Part shown: positions 33,665 through 42,574 of the stretch, one piece after another
Numbering within the stretch: position 1 is the stretch's first letter
Layout: the number at the start of each line of letters is the position of its first letter
Assembly (NCBI GenBank): GCA_964531335.1
Contig: CAZHEV010000014.1
Location: 20,164 to 84,163 of the forward strand
DNA length: 64,000 bases
Direction: 5' to 3'
Source: CAZHEV01 sp964531335 [NCBI: uncultured bacterium]
Lineage (GTDB): Bacteria > Eisenbacteria > RBG-16-71-46 > CAZHEV01
Program-made: the position numbers and the translations under genes
Notes under the pieces: model-generated
What the model saw: the letters and a program-made list of their open reading frames with translations, nothing else
What the model was told of the DNA's origin: nothing
Database searches by the model: none

Positions 33665-36600
33665 ATGAAGAAATTGTTGTTTCTAATGGTTGGCCTCTGC
33701 ATTATCGCCGGTCCGGTAACCGCGAAGGTCGGTCACGAGCACCAGGTGATGATGATCGAGGACAGCCAGGGCTTGTTCGGCGACATCTCGAATAAGGGAT
33801 TGTTCGGCGTCGCGCAGGCCGGGACGACGTGGATCGGCTGGTCACCGACGGGCGCAGGGCCTTACAGCATCGGTGCTCCCGGTTACTGGGACTTCGATGA
33901 TCGCGGCACGCTCCCATGCCCCGTCGATGATTTCACCGAGACGAGCCCGGTCTACATCAAGAACGGCGCGTACGCCCAGTATTGGACGTCCGAAGACGTG
34001 TTCGCCCAGACCGGCATCTACTGGCACGCCGACGACTTCACGAGCGTGCCCGGCGCCGGCCCCATCACGGGCACCTACTCCGCGTGGTGCGGCGTCATAA
34101 CCGGCCCCGGCATACAGTGCTTCACGGACGCTCCCGGCTACGGCCACAACTGGAACCAGTGGCTGTGCAAGAGCCTGACGCTGTCCGCGGCGCCGGGCCT
34201 GAGCTACAACTACAGGAACGATACCGAGCCCGGATTCGATTACACCTACCTGTTCATCGATTCCGAGTTCCCGGATAGCTGCGGCTGGGTCGGCGACAAC
34301 GCCGACACGCTGAGGTGCTACGACGGCACTTCCAGCGGCGCCGAGGCCATCGACCTGGCGGCTTGGGCAGACGGAAGCGAGTGCGACGAGACCCCGTTCG
34401 CCGCAGACTACTCCAACGATTCGGTCAAGGTCTGCTTCATGGTCCTCAGCGACGGCGGTTGGGACGATCAGGACGGATCGTATAACACCGCCGACGGCGC
34501 GTTCGTCGTGGACGACATCGTTCTGGACGGCAACACCACCGACTTCGAGACAGGTACGCTCGAGGGCTGGGAGACATGCGGCGGCTGGTCGCCCGGCGAC
34601 TGGGCGGCTGTAAGGGATCGCAGCGACTTCATCAACAACGATCCCTGCGGCTTCGACAACTGCACCATGTCCGGCTGCGTGCTGGCGTTCTACAACTCGC
34701 TGATCCCGGGCCAGTACGGAAACGGCGGTCACTACGCGGGTTCGTTCTTCAAGAGGGCCTGGTCTCCGCCCATCGACATGACCTCTTATCCTACCAGGGG
34801 TTACATGATCACGTCGGAGAGGTACGTGGACCTGCCGATCTCGAACTGGATCTTCTACAGGTACTATGCACGGTACTGGCAGGATCCGGACTGCCTGGCG
34901 GGCCAGGTTTCGCCCGCCACCAGTGACAACTACGTGTACTATGCGGACCCGCCCGCGTGCGACCAGCGCACCTGGGGCTTCAGCCAGTTCGTTCCCACCG
35001 ACGCCGACAGCGTGCAGATTGCCCTGGCAGCGTGGGCCGGCTGCGAAGTCTGGGGTCAGCCTTGTACGAACGGTAACGAGTCGCCGATATTCGACGACGT
35101 CAAGCTGGGTATCTTCGACCTTACAGCGCCTCAGGCATCGCTCAGGGCCGTCGACAACTACTGCGACGCCTTCCCGTACGATGACGCGCTGGCCCCCGGC
35201 AACACGGCGTTGATAGACGCGGCTAACAACAAGAGCCAGGAGGGCTACTTCCTCCGCCTGGCCGACTCCCTGGTCATCTCGCTCACGGCGCCGAACGCGC
35301 AGGCCGAGCTGTGCTTCAGGATCGAGCCCGGCCCCGGCACCAACCTGGGCGATCCGTTCTTCGCTTCGGACTACGTCAACCCGGGCGGATGGACGGCTTG
35401 CGAGCTTTCGACGGGCGACGAGACTGAGGGCTTCTTCTGCACCCGTATGGACACGGCGCTTGCCGCCGGTGACGGCGACACGGCCAGCTCCTACGAGTTC
35501 CAGACCGTCTTCAAGGGGTATTACGCCTCCTTGATCCACGAGGCGGATCCTCTGTACGCGGGCGAGGGCGAGGAGATCTTCCCGGACAGCCTCTTCACTC
35601 CGGGCACGAAGATCTACTACGCCATCAGGACGAAGTTCGTGGGCGACCCCAATGAGTCTTGGCTGCCGTTCGCGGCCGATCTCGGCAACGACGTCACCAC
35701 GGCGTTCGAGGTTGAGGTCCTTCCCGACCTGTGCAAGGACCCTGTCGCCTGCCTGCTGTACGTCGACTACTACAACAGGGGCGCGCAGGTTCCGATCGAG
35801 GACGCCCTGACGCGCCTGGGCCGCACCTGGGATAGGTTCGACCTCAGGGCGGAGTCCAGCCACCAGGGGAACGGAATCGGCAACAGGCTGCTCGGTCCCG
35901 GCAGGTATCTGCTCGACAGAGCACCGATCGGCCCGTCGCTTGCCCACCTCGCCCAGTACGGCGTGATGATGGTCAACAGCGGCCACTTCTCAGCCGGCAC
36001 GTGCTTCAGCGACGGTGGCAAGGGCACGCCGGACGATCCGACGAACGACGTGACGTTCATGGACAACTGGATCTCCGAGGGCCCGGCCAAGGGTCTGTGG
36101 CTCAGCGGCGACGGCATTGCCAGCGACTTCGGCACGGCGGCCGGTACTGTGAAGCCGGCGTTCCTGGCCAACGAGCTGGCGACGCAGCTTGTCGCCTCGA
36201 GCTACCGCATCTGGTCGGGTCACCCGATCGACGAGGAATGCACGGGCATCAAGCTGCGCGACGGCGAGATGAAGGTCGTCAACACCTACTCGGTGCTCGA
36301 CTCCATCTGCCTGCGCGGCAGCGGCTGCCCCGACAGGTATGACTTCGACGTGATCGAGGAAGTCGACGGCGCGACCGGCAACGAGTTCGTGTCCGCGATG
36401 TACGACCTGAGCGGCGGCTACGCCAGCGTCGACCACATCTTCACGGCTCCGAACGCACCGTTCGACACCGTGCGGACCAAGATCGACGGCTTCAGCCTGC
36501 ACGCGCTGAACGACTGTCCGGACTGCGACGGCGGTACCAGCAACACGGGTATCGCCCTGTGGGTCCGCGACGTTCTGGGTGGCAACGACGTCAACGGTTA

Positions 36601-36970
36601 CTTCTACGACACCGCGAACCAGCTGCAGTACTGCCCGCCGTTTGGCCCCGAGGATCCGACGATCGGGCTGCCTCGCGGCGGCAGGACCTACAGCAACGCT
36701 CTGTTCCAGAACTATCCGAACCCGTTCCGCGGCGGCGCCGGAACCACCATCCACTACTCGGTCGCCAAGACCGGCAAGGTCGAGGTCAGGATATTCGACG
36801 TTGCTGGTCGTTTGGTGAACACGATCGTGGACCAGGCGGACCTCGGCGACAACTTCGTCGTCTGGGACGGCAAGGGTAAGAGCGGTCGTAGCGTGCCGAG
36901 CGGCGTCTACTTCTACCAGATCAACACCGGCGAGTTCAAGGCTCACAAGAAGATGCTTCTCGTGAACTAG
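33665..36970 (+). CDS. Large secreted surface protein with FlgD-like C-terminal domain
   Basis: An 1101-residue exported protein. A classical signal peptide (residues 1 to about 20, MKKLLFLMVGLCIIAGPVTA) is followed by a long beta-rich, Cys- and aromatic-rich body without a recognised enzyme motif; segments such as FVVDDIVLDGNTTDFETGTLEGWE resemble carbohydrate-binding or MAM-like jelly rolls. The final 85 residues (from NALFQNYPNPFRGG through GRLVNTIVD to GVYFYQINTGEFKAHKKMLLVN) are an FlgD-like Ig/type A sorting domain, as in type IX secretion cargo. It has the strongest expression signals in the region (promoter, structured leader, GGAGG, terminator), so it may be an abundant surface or matrix protein. 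Export by a PorV-type system is inferred. Confidence 0.85.
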   Translation: MKKLLFLMVGLCIIAGPVTAKVGHEHQVMMIEDSQGLFGDISNKGLFGVAQAGTTWIGWSPTGAGPYSIGAPGYWDFDDRGTLPCPVDDFTETSPVYIKNGAYAQYWTSEDVFAQTGIYWHADDFTSVPGAGPITGTYSAWCGVITGPGIQCFTDAPGYGHNWNQWLCKSLTLSAAPGLSYNYRNDTEPGFDYTYLFIDSEFPDSCGWVGDNADTLRCYDGTSSGAEAIDLAAWADGSECDETPFAADYSNDSVKVCFMVLSDGGWDDQDGSYNTADGAFVVDDIVLDGNTTDFETGTLEGWETCGGWSPGDWAAVRDRSDFINNDPCGFDNCTMSGCVLAFYNSLIPGQYGNGGHYAGSFFKRAWSPPIDMTSYPTRGYMITSERYVDLPISNWIFYRYYARYWQDPDCLAGQVSPATSDNYVYYADPPACDQRTWGFSQFVPTDADSVQIALAAWAGCEVWGQPCTNGNESPIFDDVKLGIFDLTAPQASLRAVDNYCDAFPYDDALAPGNTALIDAANNKSQEGYFLRLADSLVISLTAPNAQAELCFRIEPGPGTNLGDPFFASDYVNPGGWTACELSTGDETEGFFCTRMDTALAAGDGDTASSYEFQTVFKGYYASLIHEADPLYAGEGEEIFPDSLFTPGTKIYYAIRTKFVGDPNESWLPFAADLGNDVTTAFEVEVLPDLCKDPVACLLYVDYYNRGAQVPIEDALTRLGRTWDRFDLRAESSHQGNGIGNRLLGPGRYLLDRAPIGPSLAHLAQYGVMMVNSGHFSAGTCFSDGGKGTPDDPTNDVTFMDNWISEGPAKGLWLSGDGIASDFGTAAGTVKPAFLANELATQLVASSYRIWSGHPIDEECTGIKLRDGEMKVVNTYSVLDSICLRGSGCPDRYDFDVIEEVDGATGNEFVSAMYDLSGGYASVDHIFTAPNAPFDTVRTKIDGFSLHALNDCPDCDGGTSNTGIALWVRDVLGGNDVNGYFYDTANQLQYCPPFGPEDPTIGLPRGGRTYSNALFQNYPNPFRGGAGTTIHYSVAKTGKVEVRIFDVAGRLVNTIVDQADLGDNFVVWDGKGKSGRSVPSGVYFYQINTGEFKAHKKMLLVN

Positions 36971-37012
36971 GACAGCCTGCTTGATCCGGGCGAAGTAATC
37001 GCCCAAGAGCTT

Positions 37013-37050
37013 GAGGGGTCGGAGCTTAGAAGCTCCGGCCCCTCTGCTTT
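37013..37050 (+). terminator. Rho-independent terminator of large surface-protein gene
   Basis: A 14-bp stem with one G-U pair (37013-37026 with 37031-37044), a TAGA loop, and TGCTTT after it, 42 bases beyond the stop codon. A smaller hairpin (GGGCGA/TCGCCC, 36988-37004) precedes it. Confidence 0.85.
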
Positions 37051-37076
37051 CCGCCCCAGCCCGCCGGGGAAATGGG

Positions 37077-37106
37077 TTGACAGTCCTTCTCCGCATCTGC
37101 TAACTT
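37077..37106 (+). promoter_or_regulatory. Promoter of lipoprotein gene at 37355
   Basis: TTGACA at 37077-37082 and TAACTT at 37101-37106 are 18 bases apart, directly after the terminator. About 240 untranslated bases follow before the ATG, in which I see no gene. Confidence 0.65.
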
Positions 37107-37354
37107 GAATATGGGCGTGGCCAGCTTGCCTGCCGCGCCTCAGACCGCGCCACAATCCGCCCTGTGGCACGTCGCCGCTACGCGGGCCGGCTAAGGTGTG
37201 GCGGGCCGCGCAGGGGGCGCGACAGCTTCCAGGAGATTCTCCCGACGGAGCCAGAACGATCGAGGCTTTTCCGTAGGCCTCGCCGGCCCCCGATATTGAG
37301 GCCCATGGCGGGGGTTCGGGGACCACGGCATACTTCAGAGAGGTGCAGCGCCAT

Positions 37355-38854
37355 ATGAAGATCAGGGCACTTGTTTCCGCTTCCGGCCTTTTGCTTTTGC
37401 TGCTCGCCACGACCGGGGTCAAGGGATGCCGGGAAGAGACGGCCAGGACGTTCAACCCGAACAGGGCCCCCGACACCTATCTGACGTCCGCTCCGGTGGA
37501 GAGCACGTCCGCCAGTTACCTATATCATATGTTCTGGAACGGCACCGATCCGGACGGCGAGGTCGTCGGGTTCTACATAGCGGTGACCGACTCGAACATA
37601 GAGCCTCACCCGGACAGCCTGACCTGGACCACGCGCACCGACACCAACATCGCCTTCAAGGTCGCCGGCACGACACAGACACTGTCGCACCGCTTCTACG
37701 TGACGGCCGTGGACAACGAAGGGAGGGAGGATCCTACCCCCGCCTGGGTCTTCTTCGAGGCCTTCGACCGCTTCTTCCCCGAGCCCGTTTTCGTCGAGGC
37801 CTTCGCCACGGAGTACAGGAAGGACGGGACCGTCAATCTGTTCGCCATGTCGGACGAGAACTCCCAAGATGGGATCAGGGATACCATACCCATCGTCGAT
37901 CCGCTCGGGTCCGACTCAGTGGTCGTCTACTTCCGCTGGACGGGTATCGACCGGGATAGGTTCGGCTCGGTGACGGGTTACAGGTACCGGATCTCGGGCG
38001 ATCCGGGGTACACAGACGTCATGGGCGTGGACACGATGAGCGCGAGCTACAAGAATCTGCCCAGCGGGCCCCAGGCATTTGCCGTGGCGGCCCTCGACGA
38101 CGCCGGGGCCCAGACCGATCCCGACAGCGTCAGGGTGTTCGTGAGCAATTTCGACCCCACGACCCGTTTCGCCGATACGTTCATCGAGAGGAGGCCTACC
38201 GGCGAGGGCACACTTAGGATTGTGCAAGGCAGGGGCGACACCGTCGCGATAGGCTCCACGCTCGAGTTCACGGTCTTCGGTTCGGATCGGGACGGCGACG
38301 ACAGCAAGATCCAGTACTCCTACAACCTCGTTTCGAGGAAGGCCTGCGGGGGGGGGAGCGTTCCGCCCTTCTCCTTCTTCGATGAACGGAATACGGGTCC
38401 GGTTTACAACTACCAGATCACTCTTTCCAAGGACCCGACAGAGAGCGGCCGCCTCAGGGCCAGGGCACGGACCAAGGACGAGCACGACAGGATAAACGGC
38501 AACGCCGCCGAGTTCCTGTTCTACTCCAACCTTCCGCCCACCGTATCTCTCGGTGACATACATCTGAACGACGTCACCATGCTTTCGCCTTCGGTCGTCG
38601 CGCCCGGGGGCGCGATATCCGTGGTGATCGAGGGGGCCCGGGACCCCGACGCCGGCAACGGCACGGGCGAGCTGGAAGCGAAGGTGTCGTTGACCAGGGC
38701 GGGCTTCGCCGTCGCGACGGAGTGGGAGGTTCTGCCGGCGACGCTTGTGCTTTCGGGAATCGGCGGATCCGGCAGCTACACCATACAGGTGCAGATAAGA
38801 GACGAGGGTTGCCGGGTATTGACAATACGGAAGACCATCGAGGTGATACTTTGA
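37355..38854 (+). CDS. Large lipoprotein with Ig/FN3-like repeats
   Basis: A 499-residue exported protein. The signal MKIRALVSASGLLLLLLATTGVKGC suggests lipidation at Cys25, though the residues before Cys are not a perfect lipobox. The body contains beta-sandwich-like segments, each with a stretch such as WNGTDPDGEVVGFYIAVTD, FYVTAVDNEGREDPTP or YFRWTGIDRDRFGSVTGYRYR. These are FN3-like modules common in FCB surface proteins. No catalytic motif is seen. The ATG at 37355 was preferred to a GTG at 37343. The next gene encodes a similar lipoprotein, and the two probably arose by duplication and are co-transcribed. Confidence 0.75.
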   Translation: MKIRALVSASGLLLLLLATTGVKGCREETARTFNPNRAPDTYLTSAPVESTSASYLYHMFWNGTDPDGEVVGFYIAVTDSNIEPHPDSLTWTTRTDTNIAFKVAGTTQTLSHRFYVTAVDNEGREDPTPAWVFFEAFDRFFPEPVFVEAFATEYRKDGTVNLFAMSDENSQDGIRDTIPIVDPLGSDSVVVYFRWTGIDRDRFGSVTGYRYRISGDPGYTDVMGVDTMSASYKNLPSGPQAFAVAALDDAGAQTDPDSVRVFVSNFDPTTRFADTFIERRPTGEGTLRIVQGRGDTVAIGSTLEFTVFGSDRDGDDSKIQYSYNLVSRKACGGGSVPPFSFFDERNTGPVYNYQITLSKDPTESGRLRARARTKDEHDRINGNAAEFLFYSNLPPTVSLGDIHLNDVTMLSPSVVAPGGAISVVIEGARDPDAGNGTGELEAKVSLTRAGFAVATEWEVLPATLVLSGIGGSGSYTIQVQIRDEGCRVLTIRKTIEVIL

Positions 38855-38932
38855 TCGCGAACCCCCAGCGCGAGGCCTGTTGGCAATCTGTTTGGTGGGA
38901 GTAAGGGCCCGCCGGCATGGAGGTGTGACGAG

Positions 38933-41218
38933 ATGAGAAGACTAGCTCTGCTGGGCATGACAGCCGCCGCCGTGGGAGCGCTCTCAGTGGGCGGCCTTAC
39001 CGGATGCGGCGAGGACAAAGGCTCCTTGATGCCGAACCTGCTCCCCGGCGTCGAGCTTACGGCCACGCCGCCGGCCGGCGACACCACGAGCTACGACATA
39101 GAGTTTCATTGGACCGGATGGGACGACGACGGGGAGGTGGACTACTTCGAGTACATAATCGACCCGCCGCTGGAGGTCATCCTGGATCCCACCGGTTTCG
39201 TCGACACGCTTACCTGGGAGACCACCGATGGGTACTCCGGCAAGTTCACGTTCTTCGCTCCGGATTACGACACGACCACCATAGACGAGCCGGACAGGGA
39301 CTTCAGGAACCCGCAGATCGGCCTCGGATACCATATTTTTGCGATAAGGGCCGTCGACGACATGGGCGCCCGGTCGGTCATCAACGACAGCTCGTGGGTC
39401 GCGTTCACGGCGGCCACACTATGTCCCAAGACCAGGATGAAGTCGCCGCCGCCGGTCGCCGCCGAGGGCAGCTACAGCGTGGGCCAGGAGGCCGGCCTCC
39501 GCGTGACTTTCCGGTGGGAGGGCTCCGACCCCGACGGGATCCTCAGCGACAGGCCCGTATATTATATGTACAAGCTGTCGGACGTGGGGAATCCAGGAGA
39601 CCTGTGGCGCGAGATAGACGACCGGGTGCTCGCGGATACCACCACGTCGTGGGTCACCCTCGATCCCGGCGTGACGCAGGTGACGCTCGAGCTGGATAAC
39701 GGCCACAACTTCGGGTTCGCCGTAAGGGGGGTCGACGAGGCCGGAGCCGTGGAGCCGCTGCTCGTGTTGAACAGGAACCTGCTGTGGCTGGTCGCGAGGG
39801 ACAAGGCCTCGTTCCCGGCGCTCACCGTCTCGTCGTCGGCCTTCGGCGCGAACGAGTGGAGGGGCTGGTACATAGACATCGAGGAGTACGAGGTCCCTCT
39901 GGGGAGCATGTTCGAGTTCTCCATTTCGGCCAACGCGGACTGGTACGGAGGCCTTATAACCGGCTACTCGTACGGCTGGAACCTAACGGACCCGAACACC
40001 ACGGCCACGGACCCGTCGGGCGACGGCGCATGGACGCCGTGGAGCACGTCGACCACGACGATACAGGCGAAATTCGACGAGGCGCAGGACCAATTCCTAT
40101 ATGTAAGGTGCAAGGACGACGGCAGCGGCATGACCCTGGCCACCATCAAGTTCAACGTGGTTACTCTCGATCCGGACAAGGAGCTCGGCTATATCGACGA
40201 CTGGCGCATGTACCTTCCCCAGCAGTATCCCAAGGACTTCTTCGACGATCCGAACTGGCAGTTGATGCTGCGCGGTTACGACTACGGAAGGGGCTGGGAC
40301 GATCTGGTCTGGGACGAGTGGGACGCCCCGTGGGGCGAGGAGATGCCGCCGCTTCAATTCCTGTCGCAGTTCGAGACGCTGGTGTGGTCGATAAACGACA
40401 ACCGGTCGCTTGGGTCGTCTCAGAAGTCGGCGTGGTACATAATGAGCCGGCTCAACACCATGAACGTGCTGGCCGTTTATCTGGGCAGCGAGGCTGCGAC
40501 CGGGCAAAAGGGCAAGGTGTGGGCGTTCGGAAGGGGCATGGTGGAGAGCTCGGTGCTGCCGCACAGCGGTACGGCGTGCGAGTATCCTTTCGCGGTGAAC
40601 GTGGACGCCCGGCTCGACGGCTGCGCCATACGTCCCCGTGATTTCGCCTACGACTTCCTTCACATAAGGGGGCAGTTCGACAAGAACGAAGACCAGCCCT
40701 CCGGAGCGAGAGTGGACCTGTACACGGATCCTATCTCGGACAGGTTGGCATACGCATACCTGGACGACAATGGTCCGGCCATAGCGGATACCTCTTACCA
40801 TTGGCATCCGGCGGTAGATCCCACTCCGTATCGCAACCTGCCGCAGAGGATAAACGCGGACCTCAGGAAGCCTTTCGGGCGCACGATGCTCAACTTCGAG
40901 GTGCTGGAGCACCCGAAGCCCGACGCGCCCAGCCAGGTTCTGTTCTTCGATCCCTGGTTCCAGCGCGAGACGGGCTTGGTGCCTCTGTACAAGTTCAAGG
41001 CTTTAAGATCGGCCAGCAAGGCGGACGGCCTTTACTGCGGGTTCAGGTACATAACCAGGGGGCCGACGGATCACGGCGAGATTGTGTATTTCTTCTTCCC
41101 GATGTATCCTATGGACAACGACGATTCCCGGCAGACTGCAAAGGCGGTCCTGACGGATATGTTCGGGCTTCCTGACCCGGACGCCGTAGGAAGCGCGGCC
41201 GGGAGCTCGCCGAGATAG
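38933..41218 (+). CDS. Large FN3-like lipoprotein
   Basis: A 761-residue lipoprotein. The signal ends LTGC with Cys25, a good lipobox. The first 350 residues repeat the same module as the preceding gene (IEFHWTGWDDDGEVDYFEYIID, then FAIRAVDDMGARS). The C-terminal 350 residues differ and include LSQFETLVWSINDN, GKVWAFGRGMVESSV and ending segments with RYITRG. These resemble the glutamine-amidotransferase-like fold seen at the end of some Bacteroidetes lipoproteins, but no catalytic triad was identified. The gene starts 78 bases after its relative. It may scaffold or bind polymers on the outer membrane. Confidence 0.72.
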   Translation: MRRLALLGMTAAAVGALSVGGLTGCGEDKGSLMPNLLPGVELTATPPAGDTTSYDIEFHWTGWDDDGEVDYFEYIIDPPLEVILDPTGFVDTLTWETTDGYSGKFTFFAPDYDTTTIDEPDRDFRNPQIGLGYHIFAIRAVDDMGARSVINDSSWVAFTAATLCPKTRMKSPPPVAAEGSYSVGQEAGLRVTFRWEGSDPDGILSDRPVYYMYKLSDVGNPGDLWREIDDRVLADTTTSWVTLDPGVTQVTLELDNGHNFGFAVRGVDEAGAVEPLLVLNRNLLWLVARDKASFPALTVSSSAFGANEWRGWYIDIEEYEVPLGSMFEFSISANADWYGGLITGYSYGWNLTDPNTTATDPSGDGAWTPWSTSTTTIQAKFDEAQDQFLYVRCKDDGSGMTLATIKFNVVTLDPDKELGYIDDWRMYLPQQYPKDFFDDPNWQLMLRGYDYGRGWDDLVWDEWDAPWGEEMPPLQFLSQFETLVWSINDNRSLGSSQKSAWYIMSRLNTMNVLAVYLGSEAATGQKGKVWAFGRGMVESSVLPHSGTACEYPFAVNVDARLDGCAIRPRDFAYDFLHIRGQFDKNEDQPSGARVDLYTDPISDRLAYAYLDDNGPAIADTSYHWHPAVDPTPYRNLPQRINADLRKPFGRTMLNFEVLEHPKPDAPSQVLFFDPWFQRETGLVPLYKFKALRSASKADGLYCGFRYITRGPTDHGEIVYFFFPMYPMDNDDSRQTAKAVLTDMFGLPDPDAVGSAAGSSPR

Positions 41219-41234
41219 AGAACGGACACATGAC

Positions 41235-41265
41235 GGCGGCGGGTCCGGGGCCTCTGCCCGCCGCC
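41235..41265 (+). other. Intercistronic GC hairpin
   Basis: GGCGGCGGG (41235-41243) and CCCGCCGCC (41257-41265) form a 9-bp stem between two co-directional surface-protein genes. There is no T tract, so it may be a processing or stability element rather than a terminator. Confidence 0.4.
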
Positions 41266-41334
41266 CGATCGGCTTGTTGCCGGTGAGATCAGAACAGTTG
41301 GGATGATGGTTGGAGAGGTCGAGGGAGTAGCTGG

Positions 41335-42345
41335 ATGAGAACAAGGAACGTCGTCCTCCTAGCGTTCGCGTTTATCTTGACCCTTTCGGTTCGCCCCGGG
41401 CATTCCTCGTTCGCGGGCGTTCCGCCTGCGTGCGAATCGCCCAGTACAATCGGGCTGGACCCGAGGTTGCCCTGCACCATCCCCGTAGAGGTAGAGGTCG
41501 GCGACGGGCGAGTGACTCTGAGATGGAACGCCGCCCAGGTGGAGAGCATCCTCGGAAGTGATTTCGGGGGCTACAGGATCTGGCGGTGGCGTGTACCGCA
41601 AGGCTACAACCAGCGCGACCCCGTCGACCCGAACGTCCTGTTGCCCGATACGAGTTCCTATGCCCTGATTCAGGTCTTGGCCAGGAGGGATACGACGGCA
41701 CAGTTCTTTCCGTTCTCGTTCGAGGAGCGGGGGGACGGCTGGGAGTTCAGCGACCCCGGCGACCTGTTCACATTCGAGAAGACCGGTTCACTGTTCATCG
41801 GGCCCGGCGGCGTCCAGGACTCGGTCTTCTTCTTCACCACGGTTCCTCGCGAGGAGGCGGGGCCCATCAACGGCTTCCCTTACTACTATGCGGTGACCTA
41901 CTTCGGCCAGATCGTGGACACGGTGTTCACTACGCCTGGCGACACAGCCTACATCACCGCCGGACTGAGCGCCAAGACGCCGGACCCTCTGACCGGCTTC
42001 ACCTTCCCCGTGTTTCCGGGCGGACCTCCCAAGGAGAACCTCGGCGAGGTGATGGTGATCCCGAGCCCTTACTCCGATTACGCCGCCTGGGAGTTCTTCG
42101 GGCGAAGGAAGATCCAGTTCGTCAACCTCCCGGACAGGTCCAAGGTCGACATCTACACGGCGGCCGGCGATTTTGTCAAAAGCCTGAGACTGGACGCCGG
42201 CACCCGGGGAACGGGTGAAGTGAACACGCTCGACTGGGACCTTCGCTCCGGAGCCGGAGAGGAAGTCACGGCCGGGATCTACATCTACAGAGTGGAGAGC
42301 CCCGACGGCCGGGATGCCATGGGCCGCTTCGTCATCATAAGGTGA
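41335..42345 (+). CDS. Secreted protein with FlgD-like C-terminal domain
   Basis: A 336-residue exported protein. The signal peptide (about 1-25, MRTRNVVLLAFAFILTLSVRPGHS) is followed by an FN3-like segment (VGDGRVTLRWNAAQVESIL ... YYYAVTYFG) with an insertion. The last 85 residues (VMVIPSPYSDYAAWEFF, KVDIYTAAGDFVKSLRLD, GIYIYRVESPDG, GRFVIIR) form an FlgD-like domain ending in a short basic strand, as in type IX style cargo. It lies at the end of the surface-protein cluster and is followed by a strong hairpin. Function is unknown. Confidence 0.78.
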   Translation: MRTRNVVLLAFAFILTLSVRPGHSSFAGVPPACESPSTIGLDPRLPCTIPVEVEVGDGRVTLRWNAAQVESILGSDFGGYRIWRWRVPQGYNQRDPVDPNVLLPDTSSYALIQVLARRDTTAQFFPFSFEERGDGWEFSDPGDLFTFEKTGSLFIGPGGVQDSVFFFTTVPREEAGPINGFPYYYAVTYFGQIVDTVFTTPGDTAYITAGLSAKTPDPLTGFTFPVFPGGPPKENLGEVMVIPSPYSDYAAWEFFGRRKIQFVNLPDRSKVDIYTAAGDFVKSLRLDAGTRGTGEVNTLDWDLRSGAGEEVTAGIYIYRVESPDGRDAMGRFVIIR

Positions 42346-42376
42346 CGCTTCCGCGGCATAGAAGACCAGGTTATCT

Positions 42377-42411
42377 CACGGCATCCCGGACCCGGGATGC
42401 CGTGTCCTCTT
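42377..42411 (+). terminator. Strong hairpin ending the surface-protein operon
   Basis: A perfect inverted repeat CACGGCATCCCGG (42377-42389) and CCGGGATGCCGTG (42392-42404) follows the FlgD-tailed gene by 31 bases and is followed by TCCTCTT. The T tract is weak but the stem is very stable. Confidence 0.65.
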
Positions 42412-42574
42412 GGTACGCCCGGCATGGCGCAGCGCCGGGACCGGCGCCGTCAACCGGCCCGCCGGGCGCGGGGCGGTGACCCGCACATTGGAGTCTCGAT
42501 TGGCTGTTGGCTCAACACCGAACGGCGGTCCCCCCGTGGAAGCTCAGCCGGTCCGTGCCACGCGGCGACCCAAG

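Noticed and set aside
33514-33795. Small protein start ATG 33514 after AAAGGAGGG
   Set aside because: The ribosome site abuts the ATG with no spacing, the product has no family features, and the frame runs into the large surface-protein gene.
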